DNA from: Thermoplasmata archaeon
GTDB taxonomy: Archaea; Thermoplasmatota; Thermoplasmata; Thermoplasmatales; Thermoplasmataceae
DNA: 19,773 nucleotides
Reading direction: 5' to 3'
NCBI GenBank assembly: GCA_021797385.1
Contig: JAJZZW010000014.1
Span: forward strand, 1-19,773
The position numbers were made by a program, and so were the translations under genes. The notes beneath the pieces were generated by a model. It was not told where the DNA came from. It made no database searches and saw only the letters and a list, made by a program, of their open reading frames with translations. Below, one piece after another: positions 14,704-19,773 of the stretch (positions are counted from its first letter, which is position 1; every line of letters begins with the position of its first letter).

Positions 14704-14716
14704 TGTATAAATAAGT
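14704..14716 (-). promoter_or_regulatory. TATA box of the epimerase gene
   Basis: TGTATAAATAAGT on the + strand (ACTTATTTATACA on -) is centred 25 bases upstream of the start at 14685. The rest of 14717-14938 holds only weak AT-rich inverted repeats (ATGAAA/TTTCAT near 14789-14810; AATAATA/TATTATT near 14812-14835) and a possible 15-codon ORF at 14911. Confidence 0.55.
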
Positions 14717-14910
14717 TTATCATATTTTTTTAGAAATCACCCCATTGGCAATGAATTCTTTGAGTATTACAGAGAATAATTTCACGAAATGAAAGGTTCA
14801 AATGTTTCATTAATAATATTACTCTTGTTATTATTTTAAATTAAACATGAAACTATCACGACAATTGGTATCAGTTATTTATCCTTTAAATCAGGAAACT
14901 ATACGCCTTA

Positions 14911-14958
14911 ATGTTGGATAAGATACCCGTGGAGTTAAGGTTTAAGTGTAATTTGTAA
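14911..14958 (+). CDS. Possible leader mini-ORF upstream of the GNAT-like gene (doubtful)
   Basis: ATG at 14911 opens MLDKIPVELRFKCNL and a stop, 15 codons. A TATA-like CTTTAAATC (14884-14892) lies about 24 bases upstream, so it could be a leaderless mini-gene ending ten bases before the GNAT-like start. The GNAT-like gene has its own TATA-like GGTTTAAGTG (14939-14948) inside this ORF. There is no similarity evidence, so this may be chance. Confidence 0.2.
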   Translation: MLDKIPVELRFKCNL

Positions 14959-14967
14959 TCATATTGT

Positions 14968-15777
14968 ATGGATGTTAGAACAATAGAAGATTCATCTGAA
15001 ATTCAAGATTTTATGGAGGTCATTAAGTCTGCCTGGAGGTCAGAGAGTGCAGTTTCAGGATTCAAGGATACAATACATTCCATGGCATTTCACGGAGGAA
15101 TAGTTCTGGGTGCTTATGATAACGGCAAATTGATAGGTATGAGTTTTTCCTATCCGGGATACCGGGATGGTTACATATATTTATATTCGCATATGACCGG
15201 TGTACTTGATAGTAAAAAATATTCTGGAGCTGGCTACATGATGAAAATGAAGCAAAAAGAATTAGCTATAAAATATGGATATAAGATGATAGCATGGACA
15301 TTCGATCCTGTAATGAGCCTTAACGGATATTTCAACATCGGAAAGCTGGGGGCAATATCAAGAAACTATCTGGACAATTTTTACGGTATTATGCACGACG
15401 GAATAAATGCAGGATTGCCCACGGATAGACTCGTGGCTGAATGGTATATAAGGGAAAGCTACAATAGGTCTTTTGATAATGTTCAGTTTATCAATAATGT
15501 AAATGGTTTTGAAATGGAATTTTTCCATGAGCCAGAGGAAAGTATAATTGGTTTAAAAATGATACCAGATTTCTTTGCCTTCAAGTCTTCAAACATTCAG
15601 GAAGCTGTTAAACTTAAGTTATTATTACGAAATAAATTTCATGAACTATTCTCAAAAGGCTATTCCATAATCAATTTTGATAGAAAAAATAATGCATATA
15701 TTTTTAGGAAAAATTTTAAAATTAAGGAAAAAAATATATTTGATGATTACGGCAAATCCCAATCAGGGTCTGACTGA
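14968..15777 (+). CDS. GNAT-like protein of the COG3375 family
   Basis: A 269-residue protein resembling COG3375, an acetyltransferase-like (GNAT superfamily) family of unknown substrate. The N-terminal GNAT half has GGIVLGAYDNGKLIGMSFSY (44-63), YLYSHMTGVLDSKKYSGAGY (71-90, the acetyl-CoA binding loop region) and MKMKQKELAIKYGYKMIAWT. The family-typical FDPVMSLNGYFNIGKLGA and GLPTDRLVAEWYI follow. The C-terminal part is charged and less conserved. Start supported by the TATA-like GGTTTAAGTG (14939-14948). The 3' end overlaps the end of ppsA on the other strand by 31 bases, so the two messages are complementary there. Confidence 0.82.
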   Translation: MDVRTIEDSSEIQDFMEVIKSAWRSESAVSGFKDTIHSMAFHGGIVLGAYDNGKLIGMSFSYPGYRDGYIYLYSHMTGVLDSKKYSGAGYMMKMKQKELAIKYGYKMIAWTFDPVMSLNGYFNIGKLGAISRNYLDNFYGIMHDGINAGLPTDRLVAEWYIRESYNRSFDNVQFINNVNGFEMEFFHEPEESIIGLKMIPDFFAFKSSNIQEAVKLKLLLRNKFHELFSKGYSIINFDRKNNAYIFRKNFKIKEKNIFDDYGKSQSGSD

Positions 15778-18110
15778 ACCTTCCCAAGTGCGGCCTCTAG
15801 CTGTATCCTCTTTTCTACAGAAGCTACCATTTTTCTTACATGCACCACTGCATCGGGGTTCACTGAAATATCATCTATACCGGATCTTACAAGGAAATCC
15901 ACAATTTCGTCATACTGTGAGGGCGCCTGACCGCATATGGAAACTATCTTTCCATCCCTATGTGCTATTTTTATGAGATACCTTATTGCTCTTTTTACCG
16001 CAAGGTCACGTTCATCGAACATAGAGCTCATTTTTCCATTGTTTCTGTCAGACCCTAGAAGTAGCATTGTGAGATCATTGGAACCTATGGAATACCCATC
16101 AACATACTGATTGAATTTATCTGCAAGTACAATATTGCTCGGTATTTCTGACATTAGAAACAGTTTGAAATCCTTGGTTCTTTCCAATCCATTATCCTCC
16201 ATTATTTTAACTACCTTCTTTAATTCCTCAACAGTTCTTGTAAACGGTATCATGACCCATAAATTCTTCAGGAGGTATTCATCCCTGGCCTTTTTAATAG
16301 CCTTGAGCTCAAGTTTAAAAGCTTCCTTGTATCTGTCATCGTAATACCTGGATGCCCCCCTCCATCCAAGAAGTGGATTATCCTCCTCAGGCTCGAATTC
16401 AGAACCTCCCTTGAGACTCTTGTATTCATCTGATTTAAAATCCGAGAAACGGAGCACTACCGGTCTGGGGGCAAAATCTCTGCACACTCTCGCAAGTTCT
16501 GAGGATAATTTATCAACAAAGTAATCCCCACGGCCGCTCTTGATCAGAGATAGTGGGTGCTCCCCTATTTCAGCCCATATAAATTCTTCCCTCATGAGCC
16601 CTATACCATCTGATGGTAGTTTAGAAACTCTTTCAGATAATTTGGGTTCACCCATATTTACCAAAACCTTTGTTCCTGTTATTATATCGCTCTCATACGA
16701 TATAGGAACATCAGGCTCGGGGGTGGTCGAAATTTCAGTAATACCGCCCAGATAAACCAGCCCATTTTTCGCATCTACTGTTATTGTTTCACCATCCTTC
16801 AGTGTTTCGGTGGCCTTTTGTCCGAAAGATGATGTACCTACTATACATGGAACTCCAAGCTCTCTGGATATAATTGCTGCATGGCACGTCAATCCTCCCT
16901 CGTCTGTAATAATTGCTCTGGCCTTTCCCATTATGGGTACCCAGTCAGGGGCTGTCATCTTAGTGACAAGTATATCGCCATCATTGAACTTTTCCATTTC
17001 ATCAACCGATAGCAATACCCGGGCAATACCGGATATTTTCCCCGGAGAGGCTGGCAATCCCTTTAAAATTACATCATTTTCATCTGCTTCCTTTTCCTGT
17101 TGCATTTCTTTTTCACCGTTGTTATTCTTCCAGACAGTTTCAAATCTTGCCTGTAAAACATATATTTTATGATCAAACGAATCCTTTGCCCACTCTATAT
17201 CCATGCTATTTCCATAATGCTTTTCAAGCTGTAGCCCGTAATTAGCCAGCTGTATTATTTCCCTATCGGATATGGACTGTTTCTGGGCCATTACAGTGTC
17301 TACTATTAATTCTTCTGTTCCCCCTGTTTCTAGGCATTTCAGCATTTTCGCCTTATTTGTTATTATTCTGTTTGTAATTTTCAAACTATCTTTATCCACA
17401 TAGAAAGTATCAGGAGTGACAACCCCTCCTACTATGTATTCACCGAGGCCGTAACTGGATTCAACTATTATTTTAGAGTTATCCCCTGTTGAAACATCAA
17501 CGGTAAACATCACACCGGATACTTCTGAAAATAATTGCTTCTGAACGGCAACTGCAAGGGCAACACTGAAATGGTCAAAGTGCTTTTTTTCTCTATAATA
17601 AATGGCTCTGGGCGTAAAAAGACTGGCGAAGCATTCTTTTATATTCTGAACAACATCATCCTCACCGTGTATATTCAAATAGGTGTCCTGTTCCCCGGCA
17701 AAGCTTGCATCCGGAAGGTCTTCAGATGTAGCAGAGGACCTTACAGCCACGTATATATTCTTTTCTTTTTCAATGAGTTTTCTATAATATTCCCTAATTT
17801 CCTGACCTAGGGTGTGGTTAAAATGGGAACTGAGAAACAACTCCCTAATTTTTTCACTTGCATTTTTTAATTTTCTGGAATTATCGATGTCTGTATTCTT
17901 TATTATCTGTAAAATCTTATCATCCAGATCATTCTCCCTGATAAATTCCCTGTAAGCCAGACTTGTTGTGGAAAATCCATTGGGAACCGGAACAGTTTTT
18001 AATTTCACCATTTCTCCGAGGTTTGCTGATTTCCCACCAACTATTGGCACATCTTCCTTAGATATCTCACTAAACCACAATATTCTAGCACTGGTTTTAT
18101 CTGTCATCAT
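15747..18110 (-). CDS. ppsA: Phosphoenolpyruvate synthase
   Basis: PEP synthase (pyruvate, water dikinase) makes PEP, AMP and phosphate from pyruvate and ATP at the entry of gluconeogenesis. Three domains are present in order: the N-terminal ATP-grasp region (VGGKSANLGEM, VRSSATSEDLPDASFAG, and the SGVMFTVD segment); the mobile phosphohistidine domain, with His410 in GGLTCHAAIISRELG; and the C-terminal PEP/pyruvate barrel, with GLMREEF, GSNDLTML, and the catalytic Cys726 in SICGQAPS. Length (787) is typical. A GTG start at 18122 is possible, but the TATA box TAGTTAAATATC (18127-18138, read on -) predicts transcription from about 18107-18110, where two ATG codons stand; I chose the first. A palindrome lies about 60 bases upstream of the TATA box. 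Confidence 0.95.
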   Translation of the reverse strand: MMTDKTSARILWFSEISKEDVPIVGGKSANLGEMVKLKTVPVPNGFSTTSLAYREFIRENDLDDKILQIIKNTDIDNSRKLKNASEKIRELFLSSHFNHTLGQEIREYYRKLIEKEKNIYVAVRSSATSEDLPDASFAGEQDTYLNIHGEDDVVQNIKECFASLFTPRAIYYREKKHFDHFSVALAVAVQKQLFSEVSGVMFTVDVSTGDNSKIIVESSYGLGEYIVGGVVTPDTFYVDKDSLKITNRIITNKAKMLKCLETGGTEELIVDTVMAQKQSISDREIIQLANYGLQLEKHYGNSMDIEWAKDSFDHKIYVLQARFETVWKNNNGEKEMQQEKEADENDVILKGLPASPGKISGIARVLLSVDEMEKFNDGDILVTKMTAPDWVPIMGKARAIITDEGGLTCHAAIISRELGVPCIVGTSSFGQKATETLKDGETITVDAKNGLVYLGGITEISTTPEPDVPISYESDIITGTKVLVNMGEPKLSERVSKLPSDGIGLMREEFIWAEIGEHPLSLIKSGRGDYFVDKLSSELARVCRDFAPRPVVLRFSDFKSDEYKSLKGGSEFEPEEDNPLLGWRGASRYYDDRYKEAFKLELKAIKKARDEYLLKNLWVMIPFTRTVEELKKVVKIMEDNGLERTKDFKLFLMSEIPSNIVLADKFNQYVDGYSIGSNDLTMLLLGSDRNNGKMSSMFDERDLAVKRAIRYLIKIAHRDGKIVSICGQAPSQYDEIVDFLVRSGIDDISVNPDAVVHVRKMVASVEKRIQLEAALGKVQSDPDWDLP

Positions 18111-18126
18111 GTAAATATTCACTCTT

Positions 18127-18138
18127 GATATTTAACTA
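18127..18138 (-). promoter_or_regulatory. ppsA TATA box
   Basis: On the - strand TAGTTAAATATC is centred 22-25 bases before the twin ATG codons at 18110 and 18107. It is too close to the GTG at 18122 for that to be the start of a leaderless message. Confidence 0.6.
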
Positions 18139-18196
18139 CTACTCAAAATGATAACGATTTTTCGGCAATTCACGTGCATTCTATATAGTAAAAGTT

Positions 18197-18223
18197 TTAG
18201 CATAATATATGCTAACTATGCTA
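18197..18223. promoter_or_regulatory. Perfect palindrome plus third half-site between ppsA and the hydrolase
   Basis: TTAGCATA-ATA-TATGCTAA (18197-18215) is a perfect inverted repeat with 8-base arms. One base later TATGCTA recurs (18217-18223), exactly nine bases after the first copy, giving three half-sites. It lies in the divergent gap, about 60 bases upstream of the ppsA TATA box. This looks like a binding site for a dimeric regulator; which one is unknown. Confidence 0.5.
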
Positions 18224-18293
18224 GATGAACAGAAATTGATTAATAATATTGTGTTTTCAGTTATTTTAAATACATTTTGTATAGATTTATTAT

Positions 18294-18377
18294 ATGAAAC
18301 ATTACAACAATATATTTAAATATAATAAATACATGGTATTTAGTTACTTCAAGCTTTTTTATGTGCACAAGTTTTAA
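18294..18377 (+). CDS. Possible 27-residue leaderless small protein (doubtful)
   Basis: ATG at 18294 opens 27 codons rich in Tyr, Phe, Lys and Asn (MKHYNNIFKYNKYMVFSY and on), ending at TAA 18375-18377. A good TATA box, TTATTTTAAATAC (18261-18273), stands 27 bases upstream, as for real leaderless genes here. There is no recognisable domain, and the composition is what AT-rich DNA gives by chance, so support rests on the promoter spacing only. Confidence 0.25.
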   Translation: MKHYNNIFKYNKYMVFSYFKLFYVHKF

Positions 18378-18380
18378 TTA
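18369..18380 (+). promoter_or_regulatory. TATA box of the alpha/beta hydrolase gene
   Basis: AAGTTTTAATTA is centred 26 bases before the ATG at 18401, giving a leaderless message. It overlaps the end of the possible small ORF at 18294-18377. Confidence 0.5.
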
Positions 18381-18400
18381 ACATAGAGACATAATCAAAT

Positions 18401-18991
18401 ATGTTAGAAGACAAATATATTACAATACAGGATTCAAAGATACATTATATAGAACAGGGAACCGGAACACCTATGATATTCTGTCACGGAGCAAGATTCA
18501 ACGCAAGAACATACGAAGAATCCGGAACAATACAGGTAGCTGCCGATTCCGGTTACCGTGCTATTTCTATAGATTTTCCGGGATACGGGAAATCTGAAAA
18601 TTTATCAGCAGATCTTTTTTCATTCATCTCTGAATTTATAGATGCCATGAAACTGGAACCATCGGTGGTATTAGGTGCTTCCATGGGTGGAGAAGCAGTA
18701 GTAGGTTTTGCAACAAAATTTCCCGATAAAGTAAAAGCCTTGGTACTTGTGGGAGCTGTAGGTGTTACCGAAATGGAGTCCGATTTAAGTAAAATTTCCC
18801 AAATACCAACGTTACTTATCTGGGGAAAAAATGATGCAATATCCGCACCATCTAACTATGAAATTATAATGCGTTATAATAAATCAGCTGAATTTTCTAA
18901 TATAGGTCGGCAGCATGCATGTTATCTGGACGATGAGAAAGGATTTAATGATCGCATTAAAGAGTTTTTAGAGGAAATAAAATCCAAATAA
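18401..18991 (+). CDS. Small alpha/beta hydrolase without cap domain
   Basis: A 196-residue serine hydrolase of the alpha/beta fold. The oxyanion region is MIFCHGARFNART (25-37). The nucleophile elbow is GASMGG with Ser94. The acid is Asp145 in LLIWGKNDAIS, and the base is His172 in IGRQHACYLDD. All three triad members are thus present, so it should be active. It is shorter than most family members (about 260-300), because strands beta6 to beta8 are joined directly without a lid, as in ABHD14-like proteins. The substrate is unknown, probably a small ester. It is transcribed alone. It converges on the broken reductase gene, with eight bases between stops. Confidence 0.87.
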   Translation: MLEDKYITIQDSKIHYIEQGTGTPMIFCHGARFNARTYEESGTIQVAADSGYRAISIDFPGYGKSENLSADLFSFISEFIDAMKLEPSVVLGASMGGEAVVGFATKFPDKVKALVLVGAVGVTEMESDLSKISQIPTLLIWGKNDAISAPSNYEIIMRYNKSAEFSNIGRQHACYLDDEKGFNDRIKEFLEEIKSK

Positions 18992-18999
18992 CTTTTTTA

Positions 19000-19644
19000 T
19001 TAAACAAAATGCTTCAAAAATGGAAGTATATCAAGCTTTATTCCAAATTCATTTACTATTCGTTTCACATATTTTATGGCATAAATATTACTAAGATTTA
19101 TAATTTTCCCAGACTAAATATTAGAGACAAGTGTTGACAATTTATAGTAATATCCGAATTCCTTTAGTATCACCTTTTTGTAAGCCCCATGAAAATCCTC
19201 ATAACCATACTTTTTGATAGATGGAAATAACAGTTTCGCACTCCTCATTGAAGGAATTATGCCTTCCCCTGTGATGGGAGAAACGGTACCTATTGCCTCA
19301 CCTATTCCTATTATATTCTTTCTGGACATGGAGTCAAACAGGGGGAACATTCTTATATTTCTGGAAGTAACTCTTATGGGAACGGATTTCCTGACCATAT
19401 TTAAATCGGCAATTGATGTAGACCCTGTTCCCACATGGTATTTATTTCTCAGTGGAAAACTCCAGAAATATCCAGTACCACCTCTGAAAAAGTAAAAATA
19501 AAAATCATCATGGTCCGAATGATCAGTTAAATATTCTAGAGTATAATACTGTTTGTCGCTCATTGATTTTCCTAAATATGCCCTTGTTATGCCTGTAGCA
19601 TCTACAATAATCCCCTTGTTTTGTTCATCAATTGGTATGTACAA
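19000..19644 (-). pseudogene. Geranylgeranyl reductase-family flavoprotein, broken at both ends
   Basis: The frame from 19644 encodes the middle and C-terminal part of a geranylgeranyl reductase-family flavoenzyme; such enzymes saturate the isoprenoid chains of archaeal lipids. Visible are GIIVDATGITRAYLG, GYFWSFPLRNKYHVGTG and the FAD-contacting GIGEAIGTVSPITGEGI. The N-terminal dinucleotide-binding domain (GxGxxG, roughly 110-130 residues) is missing; a TAA at 19648-19650 precedes the TTG at 19644, and a mobile-element end begins just upstream. A TAG at 19114-19116 ends the frame, yet the same frame then stays open for 37 more codons that look coding (KIINLSNIYAIKYVKR, EFGIKLDILPFLKHFV) to a TAA at 19000-19002. 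So the gene carries both a 5' disruption and an in-frame amber stop. Confidence 0.75.
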
Positions 19645-19680
19645 TTTTTACAAATCAGAAATCATGAAAAACCTTATTTA

Positions 19681-19773
19681 GCCTCAGCTATATGACGATA
19701 TAGCTGTGAGAATCGGAGGCGGTTGTTGGTATATTTGACCTTCGAGGCCGTTAATTAGAATACCCGCCCTTCG
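19681..19773 (-). mobile_element. End of a mobile element with strong RNA structure (cut by window edge)
   Basis: CAGCTATAT-GACG-ATATAGCTG (19685-19706) is a perfect 9-base-arm hairpin. Outer pairs GCCTC (19681-19685) with GAGGC (19716-19720), and GGCGG (19718-19722) with CCGCC (19764-19768), add further structure. On the - strand a frame runs from the right edge, with RRAGILINGLEGQIYQQP near its visible start, to a TGA at 19684-19686 inside the hairpin. A transposase gene whose 3' end overlaps a structured right end is the layout of IS200/IS605 TnpB with its guide RNA, but too little is in view to name the family. It cuts off the 5' part of the reductase gene. Confidence 0.45.

Noticed and set aside
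16810..17172. 120-codon frame on + inside ppsA
   Set aside because: Antisense shadow of a strongly conserved enzyme; no promoter or domain.
19114..19116. Amber codon read as pyrrolysine in the reductase
   Set aside because: The upstream part of the gene is already destroyed and no Pyl machinery is in view; a nonsense mutation is simpler.
1..19773. CRISPR array or defence island
   Set aside because: No regularly spaced direct repeats and no cas, restriction-modification or toxin-antitoxin genes were found.

Overview
The window looks like chromosomal DNA of an extremely acidophilic euryarchaeon of the Thermoplasmatales, close to Ferroplasma, Acidiplasma or Picrophilus. This is inferred from the AT-rich base composition, the protein families present, and a consistent promoter style: an archaeal TATA box (TTTAAATA-like) about 24-27 bases upstream of the start codon of most first genes, which means leaderless transcripts. 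No rRNA, tRNA or CRISPR array was seen.

Layout. Positions 1-720 hold remnants of IS4-type (DDE, YREK) transposases: the C-terminal part of one on the + strand abuts the N-terminal part of another on the - strand. Positions 721-988 are decayed or regulatory DNA with an orphan promoter. A predicted HTH/ACT-like regulator (989-1642) is followed by a TauE/SafE anion exporter and MFS transporter operon (1787-3781) that carries clustered palindromes at its promoter. A four-gene operon on the - strand (6587 to 3984) encodes a small zinc ribbon protein, then CbiJ, CbiC and CbiD of anaerobic cobalamin ring synthesis. Single genes follow: enoyl-CoA hydratase, a small Rieske protein, a DUF302 protein, an acetyl-CoA acetyltransferase, a four-helix membrane protein, a LOG-like nucleotide-binding protein, an NfeD-like protein and a PH-like membrane protein. 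A short-chain dehydrogenase is translationally coupled to a family 5 uracil-DNA glycosylase (11976-13354). Then come a very basic unknown protein, a sugar epimerase/dehydratase with a changed catalytic motif, a COG3375 GNAT-like protein, PEP synthase and a cap-less alpha/beta hydrolase. The right edge holds a broken geranylgeranyl reductase-family gene next to a strongly structured mobile-element end.

How the genes fit together. Most are housekeeping metabolism: cobalamin, acyl-CoA conversion by hydratase and thiolase, gluconeogenesis by PEP synthase, sugar nucleotide conversion, and repair of deaminated DNA. No defence island or obviously new multi-gene system stands out. The most informative observations are the palindromic operator candidates before the transporter operon and between ppsA and the hydrolase, the respiratory-type cysteine pair and SD-supported TTG start of the Rieske protein, the YxxxR epimerase, and the double lesion in the reductase gene. 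Several very short leaderless ORFs are possible but weakly supported.
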